A DNA stretch of 64,000 nucleotides from contig CAVSDD010000004.1 of NCBI GenBank assembly GCA_963726795.1, positions 248,001-312,000 of the forward strand, written 5' to 3'. The DNA is from Hyphomicrobium_A sp963726795. Its GTDB lineage: Bacteria > Pseudomonadota > Alphaproteobacteria > Rhizobiales > Hyphomicrobiaceae. The translations under genes were made by a program, and so were the position numbers. How positions within the stretch are numbered: the stretch's first letter is position 1; every line of letters starts with the position of its first letter. Positions 34,656 to 43,308 of the stretch are shown here, one piece after another. The notes beneath the pieces are model-generated. The model was not told where the DNA came from. It did not search any database and saw only the letters and a program-made list of their open reading frames with translations.

Positions 34656-35237
34656 ATGGAACGAGCCCTGCAGATTGCCTTCAAGAACATGTCGAGCTCG
34701 GAATTTCTGGAAGAATTCGTGCGCGAGCGCGTCGAACGGCTGGAGCGCTTCCACCCCAACATCACCGGCGCGCGCGTCGTCATCGAGGTTCCCCATCGCA
34801 GTGCCGAGGGCGGCAAGGTCCCGATCGGCATAGCGGTCGAGGTTGATATTCCCGGCCACAACACGATCGTCGCGAAGGGCGAGCAGGACAAGCGCGAGAC
34901 CAAGGGCGATCAGACCGCAGTCATCAATCGTGTGTTTGAGGCCGTCGAGCGCCAGCTCGAGCAGATTGCCTCCATTCGCAACGGTGTGGTGAAGAACCAC
35001 GGCTCTGCGGGCGACACCGGCATCGTGGTGCGCATTTTCCCCGAGCAGTTCTACGGCTTCATCGAGGTGAAGGGTTCGCCCGATCTCTACTTCTCGCGCG
35101 ACGTGGTCGCGTCGGGAGGCTTCGATAATATCAAGATCGGCACCGTCGTTCACTTCACCCGGGCGTCGAGTGAAGGGCCGATGGGGCCGCAGGCGAGCTT
35201 GGTCAAGCTTTTGGATGGGGGGCGCAGCCCGTCATAA
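34656..35237 (+). CDS. HPF/RaiA-type ribosome-associated protein with C-terminal cold-shock-like domain
   Basis: The 193-residue protein has an N-terminal HPF/RaiA domain of about 110 residues (LQIAFKNMSSSEFLEEFVRE, LERFHPNITGARVVIEVPH) and a C-terminal cold-shock-like OB fold of about 65 residues (GIVVRIFPEQFYGFIEV, DLYFSRDVVASGGFD, IGTVVHFTRA). The two-domain form is a known variant of the hibernation factor family, distinct from the rpoN-linked HPF. It should bind the small ribosomal subunit, and perhaps RNA, under stress. ATG 34656 follows GCGGAGA and fits the family start. Confidence 0.82.
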   Translation: MERALQIAFKNMSSSEFLEEFVRERVERLERFHPNITGARVVIEVPHRSAEGGKVPIGIAVEVDIPGHNTIVAKGEQDKRETKGDQTAVINRVFEAVERQLEQIASIRNGVVKNHGSAGDTGIVVRIFPEQFYGFIEVKGSPDLYFSRDVVASGGFDNIKIGTVVHFTRASSEGPMGPQASLVKLLDGGRSPS

Positions 35238-35283
35238 CGGGTACGCGCTGCGCGGCGTATAGTTGGGGGAAGGGGAGGACGGC

Positions 35284-36669
35284 ATGTTGCGTACTGCGCC
35301 GCGCGGGCGTCTTGAGGACGACCTTGCACTCATCGAGACGCTGGCTTCGCGGCCGGCCGCCAGCGCGCACGAGCTGGCGACCAACCTCGCCCAGGTTTAC
35401 GAGGCCGCGTTCAATGTCTCCCTTGACCGCTACGACGTCACGGCGCTGGCGCGCGCCGCGCCCGCGCTCGTGCAGACAATCTTCGCTTTGCGTACGCGCG
35501 TGCGCGATGGCGCGGCCAACTGGCAGCGGCATGGCTTCATGTCGAAGGAGGCACAGCTCGCGTTGCGCAGCTCGCTGCGTCTCGCCCGCTACGCGACCGA
35601 TATGCTGGGCGAGCTCAACATCGGCTTTGCGCAGCTTGCGCCCGGCGAGCACGCAAAGCGCGCGTTTCGCGGGCTCGATCTCAATACGCTCGTCAACCCC
35701 GCCTTCGCCTCCAGTACCGACCTTCCCTTCCGCTCGGGCGATCTGCTGATGATGCGCGGCATGCATCACAACAGCGCCGCCATCGCCCGTATCGGCGACG
35801 TCGACTCCCAGTTCAGCCATCTGGCGATCGTGCACACCGACGAGGCCGGCAAGCAGTGGGTGGTCGAGGCGCTGATCGAGGAAGGCGCCGTGATCAATTC
35901 GCTGGAAGAGACGCTGCATCACGGGCTCGGCCGCTGCGTCTTGTTTCGGCACAAGGACGCGGCACTCGCCACGCGCGCCGCGGCGCTCATCCACGAGCAC
36001 GTTCGCCGCTCGCACGAACCGGGCGGGCGCCGCATCTGGTACGATTTCACTATGGAGCTGGGCGGCAAGCAGCCTGAGCTCTTCTGCTCCAAACTGGTGC
36101 GCGTCGCCTTCGAGCGCGCGAGCGACGGTAAGGTGCGCCTTCCCACCTTCCCCACGCACTTCGACATGAAGAACCATGATTTCCTCGACCGCATCGGAGT
36201 CACGGCGAAGGAGACCTTCGCGCCGGCCGACATCGAACTCGAACCCGATTTCGATCTCGTCGCCGAGTGGCAGGACTACCGCGTAACCTCGCGCCTGCGG
36301 CTGCAGGATCTCATCATGGACAAGCTGTTCTGGTGGATGGACGAGTACGATTACAAATTCAAGCCGGACCTGCCGATACGGCTGGTCGGCATCTTTGGGC
36401 GCCTGGCAAGCCGGCTGTCGGATCGCACCAAGAAGCTCATCGCCGATGTTATCCCCGAGGTGCCGCCCAACATGAAGCGCAAGACGATCCAAGCGGTCGC
36501 CATGCTGCACAAGACCGCCGAGCCGCTGCTCGCCGATCTCATGTCGCTGGAGCGGGCCAACATCGAGCGCTTCGGGCGCCCGTTGCACGCGCGCGAGATT
36601 TTCGAGCGCCTGGAGCAGGCGCGCGAGAAGGGCAAAGGCCGGATCGGCTACCTCGTCGGCAGGGCCTGA
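35284..36669 (+). CDS. YiiX-like permuted papain-fold (NlpC/P60-superfamily) hydrolase
   Basis: This 461-residue protein contains a circularly permuted NlpC/P60 domain in its middle: RSGDLLMMRG, the histidine in FSHLAIVHTDE, and the cysteine downstream in PELFCSKLV, the order seen in YiiX/YebB-type proteins. There is no signal peptide. The N-terminal 140 residues and the C-terminal 130 are helical extensions without recognised domains. Such enzymes cleave amide or thioester bonds of lipids or peptides. GGGGAGGA precedes ATG 35284. Its last 22 bases overlap the end of the convergent coiled-coil gene. Confidence 0.75.
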   Translation: MLRTAPRGRLEDDLALIETLASRPAASAHELATNLAQVYEAAFNVSLDRYDVTALARAAPALVQTIFALRTRVRDGAANWQRHGFMSKEAQLALRSSLRLARYATDMLGELNIGFAQLAPGEHAKRAFRGLDLNTLVNPAFASSTDLPFRSGDLLMMRGMHHNSAAIARIGDVDSQFSHLAIVHTDEAGKQWVVEALIEEGAVINSLEETLHHGLGRCVLFRHKDAALATRAAALIHEHVRRSHEPGGRRIWYDFTMELGGKQPELFCSKLVRVAFERASDGKVRLPTFPTHFDMKNHDFLDRIGVTAKETFAPADIELEPDFDLVAEWQDYRVTSRLRLQDLIMDKLFWWMDEYDYKFKPDLPIRLVGIFGRLASRLSDRTKKLIADVIPEVPPNMKRKTIQAVAMLHKTAEPLLADLMSLERANIERFGRPLHAREIFERLEQAREKGKGRIGYLVGRA

Positions 36670-38333
36670 GCACTCCACGTTTCGCCACCGGCCGAGCGCG
36701 CGAGCGGCAAACCGTTCGCTAGCGCGTTCTCGAGAGCGGCGCGGCCGGCGAGCCTCGCGATGTCCTCAGGCACGATCCATGCGCGATAGCCATGCGCAGA
36801 GATCGGCTTGCCGCAATAGAGCTGCCGTCCAACGACCTCGCAGGACTGGTCGGGGACCGCGTTGCGGATATCGAGCCGATCGTGGTGCCAGAAGCCCATG
36901 TTGACCGGCTGGATCCAGGCGGCTTGAGGTGGCAGTGCGACGCCGCGGAACACGCACGTGCGCTGCGCCCGGCAATAGCCCGCGCGCCGCCCCAGCGTAT
37001 TGCCGGGCCCGAGTGCCTGGTAGCGCGCCATGTAGTCGGCGGGCGTGTCGGCGCCCGTGCTGATGTAGCAGCCGTCGCCCACGCACAGCACCGGATGGGG
37101 CACGCGCGGAGCACCGGCAAACTTGGTGTAGGTCTGCTCGAGCGTGAGCAGAACGGTTACGCGGTTCGGCAACGGTGGCGGCATGTTGTGCGCGGTCGTT
37201 GGCGGCGCTGAGTCGTAATAGCCGTCATCCCACGGCACCTTTTTGGACTCGGTGGGCACCGGTCCGCCGAGACTGCTGCGGGTCGATTGGTTGTCCTCGC
37301 CGGCTTGCGCGCGTGCTTCGCGTGCCTCGCGTGCTTCGCGGAACTTGTCGGCGACACGCTGCGCATCGTCATGACGGCGCAATTCGAGCTCGGCCTGGGC
37401 CTGCGCGGCCTTTGCTTGAGCCGCTTGCGCTTCGGCAGCGCGAGCCTCGGCGGCCCTGGCTTCCGCAATGCGTTTCTCCTCGGCCTCTTTTGCTAGCCGC
37501 TGCTCCGCGATCTCTTTCTCGCGCTGCTCTGCAGCGACACGCTTGACCTCTGCGGCCTGCCGCTCGGCGGCTTCTCTCTGCCGCTGCTCCGCAACCTCTC
37601 GTTCCCGCAACTCCGCAGCTTCCTTCTCCCGCTGCTCCGCAGCGAGGCGCTTCTCCAAGGCTTCGTGCGCGATCCGCTCGGCCTCTTGCTTCTCGTGCTG
37701 CTCCGCGATCTCTTTCGCACGCTGCTCCGCAGCGACACGCTTGACCTCTTCGGCCTGCCGCTCGTCGGCTTCTCTCTGCCGCTGCTCCGCAGCTTCCTTC
37801 TCGCGCTGCTCCGCAGCTTCTCGTTCCCGCAGCTCCGCAGCGAGCCGCTGGGCCTCGACATCGCGCGCAAGACGCTCCGCCTCGACCTTGCGGACCTCTT
37901 CCTCCTTGGCCTGCTCGGCAGCGCGGTGCTCCTGCGCCTCACGAGTGAGTTGGTCGGCCTGGGCGCGGGCTGTCTCGCGCTCGGCATCGAGGCGGTCGAG
38001 CTCGGCGGCTTTGCGCTCGTCTTCCGCACGGCGCGCCGCCGCTTCGGCCTGCGCACGCGAAAGCATCTCGGCCTCGTCGGCCGCACGCTGCTTGGCTTCC
38101 TCGGCTTCGCGTTGCTTGGCTGCAGCCGTTGCCGCGCGCGCGCGCTCGGCCTTTGCTTTCTTCGCTGCCGCGGCCTTGGAGCTCTCGGCGTCCTCCGCGC
38201 GCGAGAACTTGTCGGCAAGCGCGTGCGCGGCGTTGTCGCCGGCGGCCTGTGCCTGTGAATTCGTGATTGCCGCTGTCAGGCCAGTGAGCGCAAACGCGCA
38301 CACCGCGGCGCAACACCTAGCTGCAACTCGCAT
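36648..38333 (-). CDS. Secreted Glu/Ala/Arg-rich coiled-coil protein with Cys-containing C-terminal domain
   Basis: The 561-residue protein starts with a signal peptide (MRVAARCCAAVCAFALTGLT). Residues about 40-330 are an almost unbroken charged helix of A-E-Q-R-K repeats (EQREKEAAE, ERQAEEVKRVAAEQR), with one 147-base unit duplicated. The last 200 residues are different: a Pro-rich linker (APPTTAHNMPPPLPNR) and a domain with six cysteines (PVLCVGDGCY, GYCRAQRTCVF, QSCEVVGRQLYCG). It may span the periplasm as a long helical rod. It resembles TolA only in composition. Function unknown. Automated similarity searches will be misled by the repeat. Confidence 0.75.
   Translation of the reverse strand: MRVAARCCAAVCAFALTGLTAAITNSQAQAAGDNAAHALADKFSRAEDAESSKAAAAKKAKAERARAATAAAKQREAEEAKQRAADEAEMLSRAQAEAAARRAEDERKAAELDRLDAERETARAQADQLTREAQEHRAAEQAKEEEVRKVEAERLARDVEAQRLAAELREREAAEQREKEAAEQRQREADERQAEEVKRVAAEQRAKEIAEQHEKQEAERIAHEALEKRLAAEQREKEAAELREREVAEQRQREAAERQAAEVKRVAAEQREKEIAEQRLAKEAEEKRIAEARAAEARAAEAQAAQAKAAQAQAELELRRHDDAQRVADKFREAREAREARAQAGEDNQSTRSSLGGPVPTESKKVPWDDGYYDSAPPTTAHNMPPPLPNRVTVLLTLEQTYTKFAGAPRVPHPVLCVGDGCYISTGADTPADYMARYQALGPGNTLGRRAGYCRAQRTCVFRGVALPPQAAWIQPVNMGFWHHDRLDIRNAVPDQSCEVVGRQLYCGKPISAHGYRAWIVPEDIARLAGRAALENALANGLPLARSAGGETWSAQALPTR
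37500..37844. repeat. Duplicated 147-base unit in the coiled-coil gene
   Basis: The segments 37500-37646 and 37698-37844 are near-identical in sequence and equal in length (147 bases, 49 codons). They encode similar charged heptad-type blocks containing EVKRVAAEQR. The close DNA identity, not only protein similarity, points to recent internal duplication or conversion. Confidence 0.7.
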
Positions 38334-38497
38334 CCTACCCTCACCCATCGATCAACTGCTGCGCAGCCGCCCCGCCGCTTGAGAAGCTACGGCGAGATCG
38401 CGTCTGGATTTGGCCTTTAAAGCCAAGGCTCGTTGAACGGCAGCTGAACGGGAAATGTCCGGGCAATGCGCGTTAATCCAAGGGCAATGTGAAGCAA

Positions 38498-39367
38498 TTA
38501 TTGGGGACTTGTCACGATCGCGCGCAACCCCTCGCGGTAGCTTGGAAATTTGAGTGCAATGCCCAGATCGTTGCGCAGCCTTGCGTTGCTCACGCGACGG
38601 TTGTCGCCATAGAAACTTGCCGCCGCCGGCGACAGTTTCGCGTCCGCAAAGGCGATCTCGGGCGGCGGCGGCATCTGCAACAAGCGCGCAGCGTACGCGA
38701 TCACGTCCTGGGGTGGCGAAGGCTCGTCGTCGGTGACATTGTAGATCCGGTGCGTCCCGTTTCCGGCAATGCTGGCGCGCAGCGACGCCGCGATATCGTG
38801 CACGTGGATGCGATTGAACACCTGTCCCGGCTTGACGATGCGCTGGGCCGATCCGTCGCGGACGCGCTCGATGGCGCTGCGTCCGGGGCCATAGATGCCG
38901 GCAAGCCGGAAGACATCGACGCGAACGCCCATCCGTTCTCCAAATGCCAGCCAGCTCTGCTCCGCAGCGATGCGCCGGGCCGCTCGCGGCGCGGTTGCAT
39001 CCGTTGGCGTTGTCTCATCGACCCACCCGCCCTTGTGGTCGCCATAGACGCCGATGGTCGAGAGATAGCCGACCCAAGCAAGTGATGATGCTTTGGCGAG
39101 ATCCTCAATGTGATGGCGCAGCACGGGATCGCCATCGGCCTCGGCCGGGACCGAAACGAGGACATGCGTTGCCTCGGCGACGGCAGTGGCGGCGTCGGGG
39201 CTTGGTGTCGTGCCGTCGAAGACGCAGGCAGCAAAGCCCTTCGCCGCGATTGCTTCGGCGCCCGCTGTCGTTCGCGCCGTGCCGCCAACGTGCCAGCCTT
39301 CGCCGCGCAACTGCCGCGCCAGAACGCTCGCACTGTATCCAAGCCCGAAACAGAACAGCCGGCTCAT
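38498..39367 (-). CDS. SDR-family NAD-dependent epimerase/dehydratase (YeeZ-like)
   Basis: The 289-residue protein begins MSRLFCFGLGYSASVLARQL, an atypical Rossmann start GLGYSA, followed by GTARTTAGAEAIAAKGF, STIGVYGDH, IYGPGRSAIERV and IHVHDIAASL. These match the YeeZ-like group of extended SDR proteins. The substrate is unknown. ATG 39367 overlaps the queG stop as ATGA, so it is translationally coupled to queG in the operon GST-queG-SDR. Confidence 0.87.
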   Translation of the reverse strand: MSRLFCFGLGYSASVLARQLRGEGWHVGGTARTTAGAEAIAAKGFAACVFDGTTPSPDAATAVAEATHVLVSVPAEADGDPVLRHHIEDLAKASSLAWVGYLSTIGVYGDHKGGWVDETTPTDATAPRAARRIAAEQSWLAFGERMGVRVDVFRLAGIYGPGRSAIERVRDGSAQRIVKPGQVFNRIHVHDIAASLRASIAGNGTHRIYNVTDDEPSPPQDVIAYAARLLQMPPPPEIAFADAKLSPAAASFYGDNRRVSNARLRNDLGIALKFPSYREGLRAIVTSPQ

Positions 39368-40495
39368 GGAGCGTGCGTCGACGGTGATTGCCACTCGGCC
39401 CGAACCGCCGCATCTCCCTCGCGCGCGAGGTGGCGGCGCTGCACCCCTTCGCTGATACGCTCCGCTGCGAGCCGCCGCATCGCCCACACCGCCATCGCGC
39501 GTACCAGCGGGGAAGCATCCGCCAGCAGGGCTTCGACACGCGGCAGCAGATCGCGATCTCCGGAGTTGCCGACAGCAATCAGAACATTGCGCAGGAAGCG
39601 GTCACGCCCCGTGCGTTTAATCGGCGTGCCCGCAAAGCGGGCCCGGAATGAACTGGTCATCGAGCGTCAGCAGTTCGGCGAGTGGCGGGTTGTCGGTCTC
39701 GGCGCGTGCCGCAAAGCGGTTCTCGCGCGCGGCAGAAGCGAACTTGTTCCACGGGCACACCGCGAGACAGTCGTCGCAGCCGAAGACGCGATTGCCCATG
39801 GGCAGGCGGAACTCTTCCGGAATGTGCCCCTTGTGCTCAATCGAGAGGTAGGCGAGGCAGCGGCGCGCATCGAGCATATAGGGTGCCGGAAACGCCCGCG
39901 TGGGACAGACATCGAGACAGCGACGGCACGTGCCGCAGGCGTCCTGCTCGGCTGCATCTGGCTCGATATCGGCGCTGGTGAAGATTGCGCCGAGGAACAG
40001 CCACGAGCCATGCTCGCGCGAGACGAGATTGGTGTGCTTGCCTTGCCAGCCGATGCCGGCCGCCGCAGCGAGCGGCTTCTCCATCACCGGTGCCGTGTCG
40101 ACGAACACCTTCACCTCCGCGCCGCTGCGCCGTACGAGTTCGGCGGCGAGCGTCTTCAATCTCGATTTGATGAGCTCGTGATAGTCGCTACCCTTGGCGT
40201 AGACCGAGATCGCTGCGCGCGAGCGATCTTGCAGCGCCTCGATCGGGTTATCCCGCGGCGCATAGCTCATTGCCAGCATGATGATCGAGCGCGCTTGCGG
40301 CCACAGATGTGAGGGATGGCGGCGGCGGTCGGCAGTCGTCGTCATCCAATCCATGTCGCCATGGCGACCGGCCGCGAGAAACTCCATGAGGCGCTGGCCG
40401 GCGTTCGGCGCCGCGTCGGGCGTGGTGACGCGAAACGCGTCAAAGCCGAGACCGCTTGCTTGCTGGCGCAGAAACTCTTTGAGATCGCCGCTCAC
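39364..40495 (-). CDS. queG: Epoxyqueuosine reductase QueG (apparent frameshift)
   Basis: QueG reduces epoxyqueuosine to queuosine in the tRNA wobble position, using cobalamin and two [4Fe-4S] clusters. The first frame has MLAMSYAP, the cobalamin-side sequence IGWQGKHTNLVSREHGSW and the ferredoxin cysteines (CGTCRRCLDVCPT and CDDCLAVCPWN). It breaks near 39655, after AELLTLDD. The HEAT-like C-terminus continues in another frame as SSFRARFAGTPIKRTGRDRF, then LIAVGNSG, and stops at 39364. GTG 40495 is taken as start because GAGG lies seven bases before it; a TTG two codons upstream is the alternative. Confidence 0.9.
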
Positions 40496-40529
40496 AGCCA
40501 AGCCTCGCGCAATGACGCGACAGCCGCGG

Positions 40530-41225
40530 CTAGAAATCGAGATCGGCGTAGTGCGTTGCCGGTACGGTGCCTGGCACGCGATCGGCGAGGATCGCGCGGA
40601 ACGAGCGGCGCGACTTCAAGCGCGCGTACCAGACTTTCGCCGCCGCAAACTCCTCCCATGGCACCTCGCCCAGGTAATCGGCCAATGACACATGCGCCGC
40701 GGCCGCAATATCCGCAAATGAGAGCTCATCTCCCGCGAGCCAGCGCCTTTGATGCATCAGGTGGTTAATGTAGCTCATATGGTAGCGCAGGTTGGCCCGT
40801 ATGGCGCGCAAGACATCCGCGTCGGGGCGGGGATTGGCGCCGGGCTGCAGCCGCGCGTAGACCTTCTCCTGCAAAAGCTCCTGTGTCACCTCGCGGTTGA
40901 ACTTCCCGTTGAACCAGTCGATGAGACGGCGGATCTCAGCCCGTTCCTCGCGCCCGCCGGGTAAAAGCGATTGCGAGGGTGGCTCATCGGTGTCCACTGC
41001 CGGCCGCTCGCCCAAATACTCCGAGATCGCGTAGGTTCCGCACAAGGCGTGGCCGGCGTCATCCAGCAGAACCGGCAATTCGCCGGCGGGATTGAGCGCA
41101 AGCAGCTCCGCGCGCCACTCCCATGGGCGCTCCTCGACCAGCTCTACCTCGACATCAAGTTCAGCGAGCGCAATACGGATGGCTCGCGAAAAGGGGCAAA
41201 GCCGAAAATGGATGAGCTTGGGCAT
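40530..41225 (-). CDS. Glutathione S-transferase family protein
   Basis: The 231-residue protein has an N-terminal thioredoxin-like GST domain (LIHFRLCPFSRAIRIALAEL, with a Cys-Pro-Phe-Ser active-site segment, and ELPVLLDDAG) and an all-helical C-terminal domain with WLAGDELSFADIAAAAHVS. The CPFS motif points to an omega- or Cys-type GST that could act as thiol transferase. It is the first gene of the GST-queG-SDR operon, with 34 bases before queG. Confidence 0.88.
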   Translation of the reverse strand: MPKLIHFRLCPFSRAIRIALAELDVEVELVEERPWEWRAELLALNPAGELPVLLDDAGHALCGTYAISEYLGERPAVDTDEPPSQSLLPGGREERAEIRRLIDWFNGKFNREVTQELLQEKVYARLQPGANPRPDADVLRAIRANLRYHMSYINHLMHQRRWLAGDELSFADIAAAAHVSLADYLGEVPWEEFAAAKVWYARLKSRRSFRAILADRVPGTVPATHYADLDF

Positions 41226-41448
41226 TTCTCATTCTGTACTGCTTGCATCGCCGCGTCATGGCGGCGCATCTGAGCCAGCACGGCGGCCCTGCAGCGATTC
41301 GTCAAGTCGCGGGCAGCGCAATGGCTGCTAAGACAACAGTATCCTGTGGCGCGGATGCGGCACCGCGCACAAGTGATTCCTGCTAATCCTCTCGCGGGCC
41401 GCAGTCCCGCCGTGTGTTCCAAACCCGTCAACAGTTGAGCATCAGCTA

Positions 41449-42273
41449 ATGCCGACCTGGGAAATCATCCTGCTCGGCCTGATCGAGGGCATTACCGAGT
41501 TTTTGCCCGTCTCCTCGACCGGTCACTTGCTTCTGACAGAGCATTTTCTCGGCATCTGCTCGCCTGGGAAAACGTTCGAGGTGCTGATTCAGCTCGGCGC
41601 CATCATGGCGCTGTTCAGTGTCTACGCCGTCAAGCTGACGCGCATCGCGGTTGCTCTGCCCTACGACGAGCGGGCGCGCCGATTTACCCTTGGCATTGTG
41701 CTGGCGTTTCTCCCCGCCGCTGTGATCGGAGCTGCCGGCCACGGCTTCATCAAGCGCGTGCTGTTTGAATCGCCAATGCTCATCGCGGTCATGCTGATCG
41801 CCGGCGGCATCGTGCTGCTCGCGATCGACCGGATGCGGTTGAGCACTCGCTACACCGACGTGATGGAATATCCGCCGCCGCTTTCGTTCCGCATCGGGCT
41901 TTTCCAGTGCCTTGCGCTGGTGCCGGGCGTATCGCGCTCGGGCTCGACGATCGTCGGCGCCATGCTGATGGGGGCCGACAAGCGCTCCGCAGCGGAGTTC
42001 TCGTTCTTTCTTGCGATGCCGACGATGATCGGCGCCTTCGCGTTCGATCTCTATAAAAACTGGTCGATCTTGAGGCCGGAGGACGTCACCAATATCGTCA
42101 TTGGCTTCGTCACGGCGTTCTTCGCTGCGGTATTCGTCGTGCGCTATCTGCTCGACTACGTCAGCCGGCACGGGTTCGCGCTGTTTGCGTGGTGGCGCAT
42201 CATTGTGGGTGCAATGGCGCTCGGTGCCATGCTCGTGCTGGGCGATGCCAGCACCTGCCCTGCCACCAACTGA
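41449..42273 (+). CDS. uppP: Undecaprenyl-diphosphatase (BacA/UppP)
   Basis: This integral membrane enzyme recycles undecaprenyl diphosphate, the lipid carrier for peptidoglycan and polysaccharide; overproduction gives bacitracin resistance. The 274-residue protein has the catalytic-side motif LIEGITEFLPVSSTGHLLL near the N-terminus, PGVSRSGSTIVGAMLMG in the middle and about seven membrane helices. It ends eight bases from the convergent ptsN. Confidence 0.96.
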   Translation: MPTWEIILLGLIEGITEFLPVSSTGHLLLTEHFLGICSPGKTFEVLIQLGAIMALFSVYAVKLTRIAVALPYDERARRFTLGIVLAFLPAAVIGAAGHGFIKRVLFESPMLIAVMLIAGGIVLLAIDRMRLSTRYTDVMEYPPPLSFRIGLFQCLALVPGVSRSGSTIVGAMLMGADKRSAAEFSFFLAMPTMIGAFAFDLYKNWSILRPEDVTNIVIGFVTAFFAAVFVVRYLLDYVSRHGFALFAWWRIIVGAMALGAMLVLGDASTCPATN

Positions 42274-42281
42274 ATTGCGCG

Positions 42282-42746
42282 TCAGGCCGCGTGCGAAGGC
42301 TGCATCAGCGTCAGGGCTGAATAAAGCGCTTTGGCATCGGGCGCGTTGCGCAAGGCGTCGAGTATCGATGGCTCGCGAACCACGCGCGAGATCGTGGCGA
42401 GCGCCTTCAAATGATCGCCGCTCGCGTGCTCGGGTGCGAGCAACAGGAACAGCAGGTCGACCGGCTCGCTGTCGTGCGATTCAAATTCGATCGGCTGCTC
42501 GAGACGGGCAAACATGCACACGATGCCTTTGAGGCCGGCAAGCTTCACGTGCGGGACGGCGATGCCGCGGCCGAGGCCGGTGGATCCCAGTCGCTCACGT
42601 TGCAAGAGCGTGTTGAAGATTTCACGCGCATCGAGATTGGTGCGCTCAGCGGCGAGTGTCGCCAGCTCTTGCAGGGCGTGCTTCTTGCTCGTGGCCTGCA
42701 GCGAAGCAATGATGCCGTCGCGCGGCAGCAGATCACAGAGATTCAT
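42282..42746 (-). CDS. ptsN: Nitrogen-PTS enzyme IIA (PtsN)
   Basis: The 154-residue cytoplasmic regulator is the terminal phosphoacceptor of the nitrogen phosphotransferase chain; the phospho-histidine lies in GIAVPHVKLAGL. Other conserved blocks are LGRGIAVPH, PVDLLFLLLAPE and HLKALATISRVVRE. ATG 42746 is chosen because the family begins with M-x-L-x-x-L-L; an in-frame codon at 42785 would add 13 atypical residues. It lies downstream of rpoN, as in most proteobacteria, but separated by 560 bases and without the usual hpf between them. Confidence 0.92.
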   Translation of the reverse strand: MNLCDLLPRDGIIASLQATSKKHALQELATLAAERTNLDAREIFNTLLQRERLGSTGLGRGIAVPHVKLAGLKGIVCMFARLEQPIEFESHDSEPVDLLFLLLAPEHASGDHLKALATISRVVREPSILDALRNAPDAKALYSALTLMQPSHAA

Positions 42747-43308
42747 TGCTAAATCCCATTCCAACCGATTGAACGTGCCACTCAAACCGCTTCGGATGCA
42801 CTGATTTCCGGCCCCTCAGCATGAAGGCCGCTGCAGATAATTCTGCTGCATGCAGCGTCCTTAATCGAAATCTGACTAGCCGAGAGATCATTTTGTCCCA
42901 GCCCCTCGGTCAGCTCGGCCTAAGGCCCCGTCAGAAACCAAAAAAGTGGCACTGAAAAGGTGGTGCTGCACAACAATTTTGCATCCCCACTGTTCCCGCC
43001 ATCCTGCTCGATTTCGCCCCTGCCTTGCCAGCTCAACCGTCATAACCTTGCGAGCAGCTATCCGGACCGCGTTACTGGAAGGTCCCTTTCCAACGTGGCG
43101 CCCCACCTGCGGCATTTGCGCTGCAAGAAAGGGGCCACTGGTCAGGCGTGCAACAGGCCGACACATGACGTGACCGGCGACGGCTAAATTGGCAGGCGTC
43201 GCCAAACCTTTGGATGTCCGGCCCTAGACGGCTCGCAGCTCCAGGGCGGACCCTATATGGCAGCGGGACCGGTCGTACAAGCGTGATTTCGAGCTTCTAC
43301 GGATTTGT
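42747..43308. other. Intergenic region without a supported gene
   Basis: This 562-base stretch between rpoN and ptsN occupies the place where an hpf gene is often found. A frame of 105 codons on the minus strand (42888-43205) has no ribosome site, no family pattern and an amino-acid composition like random GC-rich sequence, and I do not count it. No terminator hairpin with a T-run or operator is clear. Confidence 0.45.

Noticed and set aside
42888..43205. Minus-strand frame of 105 codons between rpoN and ptsN
   Set aside because: No ribosome site, no family pattern, composition like random GC-rich DNA. It sits where hpf might be expected but shows no HPF features.
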